DNA of 64,000 bases from Sphagnum compactum (Eukaryota; Bryophyta; Sphagnopsida; Sphagnales). The notes beneath the pieces are model-generated. The model searched no databases, had not been told where the DNA came from, and saw nothing but the letters and a program-made list of their open reading frames with translations. A program made the position numbers and the translations under genes. Below, in pieces: positions 11,275 to 24,400 of the stretch. Numbering within the stretch: the first letter of the stretch is position 1; each line of letters begins with the position of its first letter. The stretch covers positions 23,674,213 to 23,738,212 of the forward strand of contig OZ234493.1 in assembly GCA_965153455.1 (NCBI GenBank), in the 5' to 3' direction.

Positions 11275-13680
11275 ACTATTTGACAATTGTTTCCCAATGT
11301 TTAGCATAGTACATCGAATTGAAACATGGCGAAATCAAAGGGTAGGTAGAAATTTAGAAAACGATGTACACATTATAAATGATATATTTTTAGAACAATA
11401 ATAGACAAGGGACCATTAACAGAATTCCAAAAACCTAAAAGTGAATGTGATAGAACAAATCTCTTTAATTTTTAAGCATAGATCGTGCAAAAATGAAGCA
11501 ATTCCTTGCGCGATAAATTTTGAAGATTCCCAACTAAAAAATCCAAACCATAAAGCATAAATTCTAGCAGACTATGACCTATTTAGCACTCACTAATTGG
11601 GTCATGAATAAAAGTTCAACAAACACTATTGAAAAGGTCTAGAGTGGGAGAAGGGATAGTTTTTCCTAAAAAGGAAATAGTAATTACATAGTTTAAGGGA
11701 AAGTTAATAGCGAAAAGAAGAAAGTAATTCCAAAGTTAAGTGCATATGTAATAATAATTAAAGCATCATAGAATTCTGTCCATTGGAGTTTGGGTTTTAC
11801 GAACTAGCTAAGTTGGAAAACATTGGTGGATGGTGGAGGCTGTTAAATGATGAAAAGGTTAATGAAGTTTTGACAACAAGTCATTTCAAAGAAAACACAT
11901 AATAATATATAGAAACTTCTAGAAAATAAGTTTCAAATTCCCAATAATTCTACAGATATATATCTTACATAATGAGAGGAAGAAATTCTTTGAAAGATGC
12001 AGAAGAATATTGACTCCAAAGAGGGAGGTCTAGGGAAAAGAAGACATCGTTGTGGACACAACTAGACACCAATCAAGTGTGGAACCACAATGGCACCAAG
12101 GAAGATGTGAGGACTTGCTCTTAGGATTCAAAAGCAGCAGGTGAGACACCTTCGCAATTTCATATTTGATTGCAGGAAGAATCAAATGTGTAATATTGTA
12201 TGTTATAATCCTTTCAAACCGTTTATCTTTTTGAAGGAAATTGAGAGTCCGAGGGAAGACAACAAATAGATTTCTCCCAAGAAATAGAAGAGGAGGTATG
12301 CATATTAAACTAGTTTGTGCCTACAAAGAATTTAGTATTTGGTAGAAAATATTCTAATTTTATAAATGGACTTAAGATTTTGACAAATCTTAATGTTTCA
12401 TTCCGTAGGGAATCAGAACAAAAAGCTCCAAAAGAAGTCAAGGACAGAGCACATAGCTCTCGACTGTTGATAGCTCGGTAAAAAGGGAGGGTTTTAAGGT
12501 TTCCATTTGAAGCATAATTGTAATGAAATATTGTATATAAGGAGAGACACATAGAGAATGACTTCTTTTTGCATTGTTTTGTGAAGGAGGAGGAGGAGAG
12601 GTAGGGAAGTTCAAGAGTGTTAAAGTCCATTGGAGAAGCGTCCAAGCTCAAGATATATCCTCCTTCAACTTGTTTTTCTTTATTTTATTTTGTTTTAAAT
12701 TCCTTCTTTTTTCTTTCTAAGATAATCTGATCATGAACTTGGATTTGTGGGAGGAAAGGTATGCCGAACTTGAATTCAGTTGCACAAAAAATGCGAGGCC
12801 AAGCTCAAGCTCGGCCATTTTCTTTTGTTTGTTTTTTTGTGTTAATTTTTTTTTCGTTTTTTCTTTTGTAAGTCTATAGTAGCACAAGCAGACAAATTTG
12901 AGCTCGGCCATGCATTCTTGCGCAGTTGAACTCAAGTTTGGTCAGTTTTTATTTTTGGTTCCTATAAGCATTCCTATGGGAGTCTGAGCTACAACTCGGA
13001 TTTTTGTAGCAAAAAGGGCTAAACGTGAATTCAACTGTGCATTCTTACGTGGCCAAGCTCATGTTCGGTCTTGTTGGCCATGAACAACTTGGGTTCTTCA
13101 TAGCCATCGGCACCAACTCTTAATGCCGAGAGTTGGCGCCCATGTCTGGAAAAAACACAAGTTTTTTTAAAATAATTTTTTAAAAAAAACTATATTATAT
13201 ATTTCCTTGTTCTTCTTTTGTTTTTTCAAATCCGCTCCAAGATGAATGGCTGAAGTTGAGCCCATCTTCTCATGCTTGCGCATCTGAGCTTAAGCTTGGC
13301 CACTTCTTTATTTAAAAAAGAAATTTGGAACTTTTTTTAGCAGAATCCAAGCTTGTGTTCCCGTGAAGAATTTGGGTCCTTTGCGGCCGTTGATGCCAAC
13401 TTTTAATGCCGAGAGATAGCGCTGATGGCCATGAAGAACCTAATTTCTTCATTTTAAAAATGTTCTTGTTTTATGTTGTTCATTTCATATTCACTTTTGC
13501 AATGTTGTTTTATTCATTTTGCATGTGCTTATGCAAGGTTCTAAAGGAGCACAAATTACAATTATGGACATTGGACATGCATGCTTTGACCTTTAGGAAT
13601 GTCTTTTGTTAATTTCTTTTTTTCTTCTCAACACATTCATGTGAAAAATCCATGATTTGTAGGTTTTTGGAGGTGTGGAA
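11275..13680. other. Non-coding interior of the MULE-like element
   Basis: The first ~290 bp continue the tandem duplication described at 9.25 kb. At 12535-12545 an AT-rich TATA-like stretch (ATTGTATATAAGG) precedes a region rich in (C)AAGCTCGGCCA words. The phrase TTAATGCCGAGAG recurs at 13120 and 13400, about 280 bp apart, and a variant occurs at 15415. A perfect 8-bp stem (CCAACTCT / AGAGTTGG, 13113-13136) sits in the first. This may be the upstream part of the cargo gene or its promoter; no coding was recognised. Confidence 0.4.
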
Positions 13681-16600
13681 CGTTGGACAACTTATCTTTT
13701 GATAGGACAATTCAAGCTGTTTAGATAAACAAGATCAACACCACAACACTTTTAGAGAAGTATAAAATGCTTCCCAAGTGCAAGGCTAGGATGAACATCC
13801 TTCTCTGCAAGATGATATTGATGTATGTAATCCGCCCTACTTGAAAATTGATGTTCACAAAATGGAGCAGGCCTTCCACTTTGGATACCACAAGGTCTTT
13901 TATGTGTCCCCATTGAACTCGAAGGGAGAGCAAGAATTCATTGATGATCATGAGGTCGGTTGGAATTGCCATTGGCATTCAAAAAGCCAGAGGTTTGAAA
14001 CTTTTTCTTAGCGGATCTTGATTTAAATTCTCTCTCAAGATGTTTTTTTTTTGTGTGGGCTGGCAACCATAGGCTGTAAGCCTAGATGCCATATATTTGT
14101 CATGTCCATGGTGATGATGCTTCGTGGCATATCAATATGGACTCCATCTTGGTGGACACTTCTCATGGGCTAGTTGAACTTTTGACAACCATGACAGATG
14201 GAACATGTAATTCATTAATTATTATCATTGATATAAGGGCTTGCATTTTAATCTATTGGAATTTAATGTTCAATGTTCTCAACTTTAGTTGTTTGAAAAT
14301 TGCTTTCTATGGGAAGGCTTGTGGAGCCAAATCATGTTCGACCTAGCCTCATCCAAGAATTTTTTCGAATCCTATCCATTAGTATCATATTTTTGGAACA
14401 ATTCCAAGAAGTTTTACCTATAGATGTGTATAAAAGATGCCAAAGCAAATTTCGGAAGACTTGGCATTCTCTTACTTATGAGGCGTTCTTCGACTACATT
14501 TACAAGGTGAACCAAATTTTCTTCCTTCTTATTTTATTTGTGTATTTCGCTTCCTGGCTATTATTTGGTAACATTTTTCACATGCCTTGATTTCTTGATT
14601 TTTTTTGCAGCACGAGATCTCAATTGCTAAAGATGTCGTTGTGAAGATGTACTATGAAGAGTTCCCCCGGAGGCTAATCATCCCCCCATCAAGCTTAAAG
14701 AGCGGATGGAGAAGGCAATGGAATAGGTCAGGAAAGAACATTACTTTGCTTTTTGCAAGCACCTTCCTGTGTGCATCTTGCCCTTGGCACGGATTTCTTC
14801 AAGTAAATCCAAATTCATTAGGACATGAACTCTGAATAAGAGATGTTCACAGAGAAGCTAAAAATGTTAATTTACACATGTGTTCTCCTAAACAAAAACT
14901 TGTTTGGCTCAAGTAGTGAATGAGTTAAGCGTTTTTCAAGAAGCCAAGAAATTTCCTACGTTTGGTTTTTAACGTTCAATTTGATAAGTGGCTCCACAAG
15001 GCCACATTTTGGCATCAAGTGATCATCTTTATTCATTTTAGTCTTTGGATATTCCCCATTCTTCTTAATTGTTTTGACTTTGATATTTATTTCTTGTCTC
15101 ATGCAGTTAGAGGTGGAAGCTCTCAAGTTCTATGATTATATGGTCTTTGACCTAGAATTAACTGTCAAAGATGTCCCTAGAGTTGTCTTTTTTGCCTGCT
15201 ATATCTAGGGGGAGGCAATCCATTTGGGAGTCTGGTTTCTTCCAAGAATATAATACTCAGGATGGATTTCAGAGAAGCAAGAGCTGGGAGCTACAAATTG
15301 GGGCAAAGGAGGCTTTCAAGAGAGTTCTCTACAGGTAAACATCATACGCTTCCTCCTTGTGTGGTTTTGGGCTTCATTTTATATTCAAGAACATGGATAT
15401 CGGTCCAAATCTCAATGCCGAGAGTTCGGCATTAGTGGCTTGATTTCTACAATCATGTTATAATTTCTAGTCTTCATCCTCCTACTTTATGTTATCTTAT
15501 ACACTCTAGTTCTAGGGCAAGTACTTCTACCACGTTCTCCTCCAGGTTGGAACAATTGACCGACTACCGCACCTCCTTTTCAAGATTTGGTGTGATCCCA
15601 AGGCAAACAACTCTATGTTCTACAAAATCCTTCTTAAGGATTGGTTGTCTTCACACCTCTTGCACTATGGTTTGTACGTTGAAAGGATTGCACTCCATCA
15701 TCAAAAATCACCCTCTGCAAGAGAATTGATCTTGGGTTCCAATCTGGGTTTTAGGCATCCTTAACTACTTTAGTTGAGGCATCCAAAAAGAGAGGTAGGA
15801 GGAAGGGGAAGGAGTAGGTTAAAAAGATTGATGACACTTTTGGACACAACGGGGGAGTATGTCGAAATTCCTATGCATGGGAATATTCCATTTGTGCAAA
15901 TCACTCTTCCTCGGGGTTCCCTAAGGGTGGTGGTTCCTTCTCCACATTACACCCCCACTTGGCCTATTCTCAGTGTAGTTCCGTCTAGTAGGCTAGCTGG
16001 ATGGCATTGCATTTCCCTTCCATTCTCCTGGTTGACCATCACTTCATAGAGGTAAAAGACTAGGAAGTGGCTTGAAGAATTTGTCAAAATTTTAGAAGTC
16101 ATTTGCCAGGTTGCTCCCTTCTCAATGCATTTTTTATCCTTCCTTCCTTGTAATCGATTACTAGTTTTTTAATTTCATCCTTTCCCCATTTGTAGGCAAC
16201 TCCTGAGGGCAAGGTGAGCCTTGTCCTTGTCGATGTTCCAAGGGACCTTCTCATGCCATTTGTTTCAGCTTCCTCTATAAAGATTCATGTATGGAACAAG
16301 CTAGTTGAAGACTATGTGGTCTCCATTTTCGACTTTGCAAACAAGTTCTTAGCAAACGATGGGGCAATCTTGTTGTTCCACCCTGACGATCTCCATATTC
16401 TAAAGGAAATCAGATCATATATGGAAAGCTATAGTTTCCAAATTTGGATGAAGTGGGCGATTGTTAATTATCTACTATTTACTAGTTCAAAGGACCCCTC
16501 CATGAAGGTATTGATCCAATTTTTTCCCTTTCTTTAGTTTCCAATTTTTTGCATGTCCCCCTTCTCATTGTTCTCTCCTCTAGAATGTTACAAACCTTGT

Positions 16601-17420
16601 TGAGTCGAATTACTCTACTAGTGAAGGATCCTAGTGAATTGAATCCACAATTGAACTTTTTTGTGTTCTCCCATGCGTTTGAGGACCTATTACAGAAGGG
16701 GGTCAATGTTGGGAATGAGGACGTCCTTTACAACCATATTAATGCGTCTTCCATGAGTAAGTCCAAAAACGGAAAGCCATTTCAAGCAGCCAAGGAAATT
16801 CATCATGTTACTATTCAAGCCTTGATAGAAGTCTACTTTTAATCGAGATCCTTAGTTGTGGACTTGTCTGCCTCTACAAGTTTGCTCAAATTCCTTTCAT
16901 TTAGTTCTTTCCTTGCTAGCTTCATTCCCATTTTTGTTTCTAACTTTCATGATCTAAGCAGGCAATAACATTAGAGCTTGCTAAATCCTCTAGCGTCATA
17001 TTTTAGCTTTTGAGTCGGACATGGAAGTCTTCGAGGAGGTGCTCAGCCACTTGTTGAGGTTCCCAACCCTATGGGAAAATGCCGCACTATACAATTGGAT
17101 GATGAGGACTCCCCATCGCCAAAATGGTCTAGAGGAAACTTGGATTGTGAGTAAGTTTATCTTTTCATCTTTTTTCAGATTTGTTGTTGTGGATTCCTCT
17201 CTATTTTTCCTAATTGCCACCTCTTGTACTCTTGCAGAGGGCTTCCATTGCCTACTCTCGTGGGTCTTACTTTTTTCTCAACAAAGGATTTACAACTTAG
17301 TCCATCTAAGAACTTCCTATTGTCTTCATATGTCGAGGTTGAAGCCCAGGTCATGGCTTCCATGATCTCACCACTTAGCATTAAAAACATGTTAAGTATG
17401 ATCCTTTTGTTAGATCTCTA
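13680..17420 (+). pseudogene. Multi-exon cargo pseudogene in the MULE-like element, methyltransferase-like C-terminal part
   Basis: Plus-strand exon-like blocks are separated by short intron-like AT-rich gaps: about 13800-13995 (LQDDIDVCNPPYLKIDVHKM, then EQAFHFGYHKVFYVSPLNS), 14085-14205 (DASWHINMDSILVDTSHGLV), 14340-14507, 14611-14729, 15106-15335 (LEVEALKFYDYMVFDLEL), 15546-15730 (ANNSMFYKILLKDWLSSHLL), 15850-16040, 16196-16507 and 16660-16842. The 16196-16507 block is a clean exon (TTTGTAG acceptor, AAG/GTATTG donor, 104 codons). It encodes SLVLVDVP, a helical stretch, NDGAILLFHPDD and a final strand, a layout like a Rossmann-fold methyltransferase, but with DVPR rather than a standard DPPY-type motif. 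Stops and frame breaks elsewhere make it a pseudogene. It could be a captured host gene or a second gene native to this transposon family; the methylase reading is a guess from the pattern. Confidence 0.5.
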
Positions 17421-20400
17421 GTTGATGACAAGGCCATCAAGTGAAGTAGATCCTATTTGTTGAGCTCGGGGGTGGATCACTAAGTCCTTGAATCCTCTGT
17501 GTGATCCTATGGTTGGGTGGAGAGCTCAATTTCATTGTTTTTATTTCTCTTTTGGCAACTATTGTAATCAATATTCTATTTCAAATTGTTTTTCCATCCA
17601 AAGACCTATTGATCCCTTGTACCATATTTATTTGATTTATTTCATTTTGGAGTTTTTTATCCTTTCCTCCTCTGATTGTGCATGATCCATTATCTAACAT
17701 TCTTCATTCAAATTTCTCCATTCTTGGAACACAATTATTTATCTCTAGAATTGAGGTTCAATCCACATAATCCATAATCCATTGTGACATTTTTGATTCA
17801 TGCCAAAAGATGGTTTTTGTTATTTACTTCCTTCATTGATCTTTATTGATTACTCAATGGATTTTCAATGCTTGTAATTCTTCTGTTGTATTTTACATGT
17901 TGAATTTATTGCCAAGAATGATATAGTTTTATAGTCTAGACTTTTATTGATCCATTCTAATTTTGAGTGGCAGCATATTGAAGGTCATTCACATGTATGC
18001 AATGCATTATTGTTCCTTATACATGACTCTCAATTTTTTTAATCCTTTTTATTATAGAGGAAATGAAATGCAAAATTTGGGATATCACTTTTGTCAAATA
18101 TCTCAAAATGTGATGCCTATTTTTCAACCAATAATATCGTCTACTTGAATTAGCCTATGCATTTATTATTATTATTTTCTCCCCTGATGTTCTATTCAAA
18201 GATAGTAAACATCCTACTTTGTTACTTCAAAAATGCATATCAGTTCAAAAAACATTTTCTTTATACAAAATATATCTCTTCATGCATCATATCCTCGAAA
18301 AAACCTGTTTATAGAGACTTGTTAACTTCTCCTCCTAGGGTTTATAATTGTTGCCAATTTTAGAGGTGTCTATAGACTTTGCTTCAAATATATTAAGCTG
18401 AGCCAAGTTCCATTGGTGAATCGTTCGATTCGTTGGAACCCATTACGGATTGTGGTGTAGGCGCTAGGGTCATGTCTTTTGAGTCTGTCTCTACATAGCC
18501 ATGGAATGGTGGGAGAGTATTCTTTGTCTCCTATTCTGAGTCCGTCACTACATCTTCTGTGTGTGGTGGGGAGTTCTATTCTTGTTCTGGGCTTCTAGGA
18601 ATGTAGCTGGCTGATATTAAGGAATCCAACTTTTTGCAAGTACTAGTGTTTCATATTCATCGTCTTCAGCATCAGAAGTGTTCCTCGGTCAATTTCGTAG
18701 CAAAAATGATTCACTTATTCTCCTCTCAACTTAAAATCCAAGTAGGTAGTCACACTACCTATGAAATCATTTTCTATAGTTTTGATTAGTTAGGGTGTTG
18801 GCCATGGATTGTTTCCAAGAAGTTGTTGCAAATGTTCGGAAACTCTGAGCAAAACATTTTTATCATTGTCCCATATATCTTGTACTCCTGCAAATGGTTA
18901 TATGATGCCCAGTACCCAACCTCTGCCTAGAACTCTTCATCCATACTCTTTAGTTCTCTTATATCTACTGAAGGGTAATCGTCCGAATCCTTTAGTGTTT
19001 GACAAGAGTGCTTAGGATATGGATATTGTGACATTGTGGAAATGAGCAATTCTACTCAAAACTCATTTCTTTGATTGCTACTTGGAAGTTCACTAAAAGA
19101 TTCTAAACTCTACTCGTGCAATGTTACAAAATTATAAACATCTCCCAAAGTCCAAAATTTTATACGGTTTCTTTGAGATTATTACATTCAATGGCCTTTT
19201 GAAAATATTCTACCTTTTTTTGGACCATGTGGATGGGATCGACTACATTAAAATGTTATAATTGGTAGAACAACTATGTTTCCTACTCGTATCATGCGTG
19301 GTGTGTGTAACATGTAATTGTGATCACTTCACTGGCCTTCTGGCCTTATGTGGCTTCATATTGTTTTTTGTTTACATTCCTGTTTCCATGCCATGTGTCC
19401 ATTTCATGCCTTCTGGCAACTATTATTCCTACATTCCATTGCATTCCTACATAGACCTTCATATCAAGTGTGAAACACTCAAAACATTTTCTGGCCTCAA
19501 TTGATATTTGGATGTACAAGAGGTCATTAAATATAGTCCATGAGCCTACGAGCATGCGAATGAACAAGCAAGCATGAACGCATGAGCAGGACTGAAATAA
19601 AATCTAAACTGAATGCACAACATAATAGACATTTGGGAACATGTCTACTTCCTGAAATATTTGTAGTTGTCTAATCAAATTCTGCATTTAAATCAAACAT
19701 AACAAACATTGGTTGTTATTGGACCATCTGGTTTTTGTTGGCAAGTTCAAACAATTACATGTGCCAAAATGGCTCCAAATTGCAGAATAGCTACATTTGT
19801 TTCAACAGCCACAACATCATGTATATGATTTTGATTATCATTTATTGCTTTGACCTGAAGTTTTTATTAATTGTTTATCTCAACAATCACTACGGATTTG
19901 TTCAAGATTGCTCAAATTTAGCCATAGTTTTATTTTAATTTTTCATAAATAAATATTTCTTTTTGTGATTTCACACTTTGAACAAATATTCATCTTCACA
20001 CATCTATTGGGCTACAATTCAATGTAAATAATAAGATTTTGGTTTTTCATTCAATTTTTGGTTTGTTGTTTTTTCTATTGTCGTACATGTCTTGTGGTTT
20101 CATGGCCAGTCCTATCATTCAACGATTAATCGATTGTTTTAAGACTTTGTTCTTCAATTCTTGTGGAACCCAAGCTTGCCTACCTAGAATTGCATAAAGT
20201 TGTTGTCAAGGATACATGAATTCTATGGATAGCAAATTCCCAATGTTACCAAGTCTTTTGTTCATAAATCATTCAATAAGCTTGTGAAAAAATGCTTTGG
20301 AATAAGCTTCTTTAAACTTGCACGTTCTTTGAAGAAGTCCATTGCATGTGTAAACATTACCAAATTGTAGTCCTCCATATCATTCTTGGAAACGTTTGTA

Positions 20401-21199
20401 GTTTGTTTCATTATAGAAATATTCTTTTTGTCCATCTTCACATTTGCCCATCACCATGTTGCCCATTCCTCTGTTTTGTTAATTACCTTCTTCCATTTTG
20501 TTCCCCATGTTTTGATTTCAAGCAAATGCCTAAGGGGGTCTAGCCTGGTATTATCTCTTGGATATTCCAATGATTTTTTTGTCATCTCACAAATTGTTTC
20601 TAGTATGCTTGTGATTAACGTGTATTCAATTGTAGATTCCAAGGTGTTTGGTTTGACAATTGGTCACAATTTTCTTTTTGCCATTGTAGTAGAGAAGTTT
20701 TACGATTGCAAGCATGCGGTTGAGGACAAGAGGATGTAACTAGGAAATACTCGTGCAAATAATGCAAATTGAGGTATTCTACATGCAAATTAGTAGTAGA
20801 GAGAAAAATAATGCAATTTCATTGTTCAAGTTGCCAAGGGGTTGAAAGAGCGAATGAAAATAAAAAAGAGTTTAAAATGGTAAGGTGTCCTGGGGTACCT
20901 GATATTGTCCCAATTCCTAACGGTCGCATAACTTTTTGTGGTGGACAGGTAGTGTTTGAATTGGCACATACCTGTTGCTGGGTCAACGGGTTTATGTGCC
21001 ATTGAATTTGATGTAATTTCAAATTTTATATGGTTTGGATGCTGCAAAATTGGAACATGAAATACTAGTTCAAGTATAACTTGAGCATTTCATGTGATGA
21101 ATTGTTCATAATAAACCAACATAAATTTCTTGTATCCTATTTCTTTAATTCAGTTTTTTGCAAAACAAAACTTGTTGCAAATGTTCATGAAAAAGTTCA
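17421..21199. other. AT-rich right arm of the MULE-like element
   Basis: I see no recognisable coding or repeats beyond simple AT-rich sequence. Short open frames here are isolated and lack conserved motifs. Confidence 0.4.
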
Positions 21200-21426
21200 T
21201 CCATTATCATTTTTCATCCACATTTTCATCCATAAATATCATTCATCTGTGACATGTGGAAGAATATTTTTCCATGTCACAAAATATTTTGTCCTAAGTG
21301 TTATAAAATATTCTTTAAATATCATGTCCATGTGGGAAAAATATTCTAAAAAAGATTTGGTCTTGCTCCCTTGCTCATGCTCACCTACTCATGTTCATGC
21401 TCAAAGGCTCATGAAATAGCAACCCC
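21200..21426. repeat. Right terminal inverted repeat of the MULE-like element
   Basis: The reverse complement of this stretch matches the left end imperfectly. It shares repeated GCTCATGCTCA-type words with the outer left end and the GTCACAAAATATTTTGTCCT block internally. Confidence 0.65.
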
Positions 21427-24400
21427 CCTTTCAACCTAGGCATCAAACTCCAAATGATGAGTAGTAGTAAATATATTTTTTGCCTAAGGTTTTAAATAAC
21501 ACTATCCAAAAGGTACTAACAAACTTTGAGTCCCTCTCAAAGATAATTTATTTAGGCAATGCATGGATCCTATATATTTCTTTTATAAACAACAAGGTTG
21601 TTTTAAAGGCAAAAGTAGTTGTTTTTGTGGGGATAAAATTTGCTTGCTCTTACAAGCGGTCCACCACAACCATTATGGCATTATGGCCTTTTTTAGTTAT
21701 AGGTAAGTCAACAATAAAGTCAATATTAATGGATTGCAATTTTTTTATTGGTATTTGCAAAGGCTAAAATAGGCTAGCGGGTACATATGCAATATAATGA
21801 GCCACTGTAAGTGTAACCAATCCTGAATAACACACTTGTCAATTTTTAACTTCATTTAGGATTAAATATTTTTCATGTAATCTACATAGTGTGATGTAAT
21901 ATACACTCAAGAATGACATATAAAAATATGAGTCAATTATATCAACATTTGAGGGTGAAAAAGGATTAATTAAACACTTGTAATCAATCATGAGGTCTTT
22001 AGTAATTCAAATAAGAATTATCAAAATTAATCTAAATTTGTTTAGAAATTTTCATATTCATGTAGATTGAATAATTATTAAACTTTACATGGTTTTGGAT
22101 CATCACTGGAATTGATATATAAATAAGTTGTAGAATTCCAAATTCCAAATTTTCTTTCCAATAACTCTTGGATAAATATGAAGATAAATTTTAAATCAAG
22201 AAACTAAATTTTATTATAAAAATTTATTGTACAAATCACATATGTGATTAAACCATAAATTTTGTGCAATGGTTGCATGCCATCTCAATTTCCAATTTCA
22301 AGTACTTGCCCTTTTGAAAGGAACAAAGGAGTTGGGTTTGGCTCATTTTATTGTGGATGTACCCTAGGGGTTTTTATTGCCCCACCTTTGATACTTGGCA
22401 TTTATAACATTTCTTTACATAATCACAAATATCCCTCTTCATGCCAGGCTAAAGAAAATTTTCCTAATTATAAGGTAGGTTTTCTAAAATCTTAAATCCC
22501 CTACAATTGTGAGATTATGGTAATCATGCATAATTTTTAATTGATAACCTATGCCCTAAAGAATACATATCAACCATTGTAATACAATAATCCACCTTTC
22601 AAAATATAGGTCAAATATTTGCCTAGTTTTTCTGACCTTTGGACCTCATGGCATAAAGCCTCAAAAAGGGCAACAAAGTCTGGATCTTCCCCATACTTGC
22701 CCTTTATCTCTTCAATTAGCCTTCCCTAATTAGGGACATATTGTTTATCCATCTTCTTCAGGACAAGGCATTAGCAAAAAAAAAATTTCCCCCTTTACAT
22801 AGCATATTTCAAAGGAAATATATCGCATACATTTTACCCACCTACACTACCTCTCACTCAAGGTGGGTTGTGAAGCCAAGAATTTTAAGCTTTCATGATT
22901 TGTTTCGATTTTGAAATTTGTATGTAGCAAATAATGTTACCATATTTTCAAGGCATGTACGATGTCTAATAATTCCTTTTCATAATAAGGTAGTTATGTT
23001 CTCCTAGACTTAATATCTTAGATTTATAAGCCACAACATAACCTTTTTACATCAAAACAATTCTTATGACCATATTATTAACATCTATATAAAGAACCAT
23101 ATCAACCACCCCATATTCCATTAGTTTTAATATAAGGGGTAAATAGTGAAAGCCCCCTTAAGGGCATTGAAACCATTGGCATTCACAAGCTCGCTCAATT
23201 TCATCATTTCCTTTTAATAATTCGATTAATGGGGATGACACTTTATAAAAAAATTCATAAATCTTCTATAAAATCCGTCAAGGCCCAAAAAACTTCATAT
23301 ATCTATCCAGTCATTAAGGGTAAGCCGATCCATAATTACTTGGACTTTCTTAGGATCAACTAAAATACCTTCCTTAGAAATAATATGGCCCATGTATTCT
23401 ACTTGGGGTACAAAAATTCACAATTGTTCATTTTAACATGCAATTTATTTTCCCTTAAGATTTGTAAAACTTTCCGCAAATGCCTTTCATGTTCCTCAAA
23501 TGTCTTCGAATATACCAAGATGTCATCCATGAAAATCAACACAAAGTTTTGTATGTGTCACCAAAAGAAAGTGTTCATTAAACACATAAATGTAGTTGGG
23601 GCATTAATTAACACAAAAGGCAGAACAAGGAACTCATAATGCCCATATTGGGTTTGGAAAGTCATTTTATTGGAATCCAAATCCTTGACTTAGATTTGGT
23701 GATAATTGTTCTTGAGGTTTATTTTCGAAAAGACTTCAACACCACCCAAGTTGTCAAACAAATCATCAATACGCAACAAAGGAAACTTATTTTTAATTTT
23801 GGACTTGTTCAACCATCTATAGTGTCCACACACAACTTTAATGTGTCATTTTTTTTTTCTGTTTTAATAATAATAGTGCCCCCCAAGGAGATTTATTGAC
23901 ATAAACTTTTTCCAAAAGATCCCAAGTTTGGGTTTCCAACTCCTAATTTTCTAGTAGGGAGTGTCGATAGAACAGTTGAGAGACAAGGATTGTCCCAAGT
24001 ACTAATTCAATAGTATGATCCACATCTCAGTCTTAAGGCAACCCTAGTAGTTCTTCACGAAACACATTTAAAAACTCATCAAGGATCTCACAATTCACTA
24101 CAAAAAAAGTTGTCCATGTACGCTAAGTGATTTCATTGGATTTTGAATGAATTCACTACTCTAGTGAATGAGGACTAGTGAATTGCACCCACATTTTGTA
24201 GTAGTGATTATTCTTACTCCCCACATCCATAATATTGTTTGGGTTATAATCATGGGGATCCTCATGGACACTTATTAAAAATAATTTGTGTCCTTTTTTC
24301 ATTTGGGTACTTAAAAGCAAAGGGACCTTGGGGAGTGCCCTCTTACCTATTAAATGGAATGGTTATCCATTAAGAAGAGACTTTATCACCGAATAGTCTT

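Larger units (their letters stand above)
5417..21426. mobile_element. 16-kb MULE-like DNA transposon nested in gypsy integrase
   Basis: A 16,010-bp insertion flanked by the 8-bp duplication CCTTTCAA. The first ~200 bp and the reverse complement of the last ~220 bp share blocks such as GAGCAT, GGTGAGCA, GACCAA...ATCTTT, and TTGTGACRTGG followed by AAAATATTCTT. These are long imperfect terminal inverted repeats typical of Mutator-like elements. Inside are a transposase-like pseudogene with a MULE-type core (minus, about 6.2-9.2 kb) and a plus-strand multi-exon cargo pseudogene (about 13.7-17.4 kb). MULE duplications are usually 9 bp with some variation; an 8-bp one would also fit hAT, but hAT ends are short. 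Confidence 0.75.
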
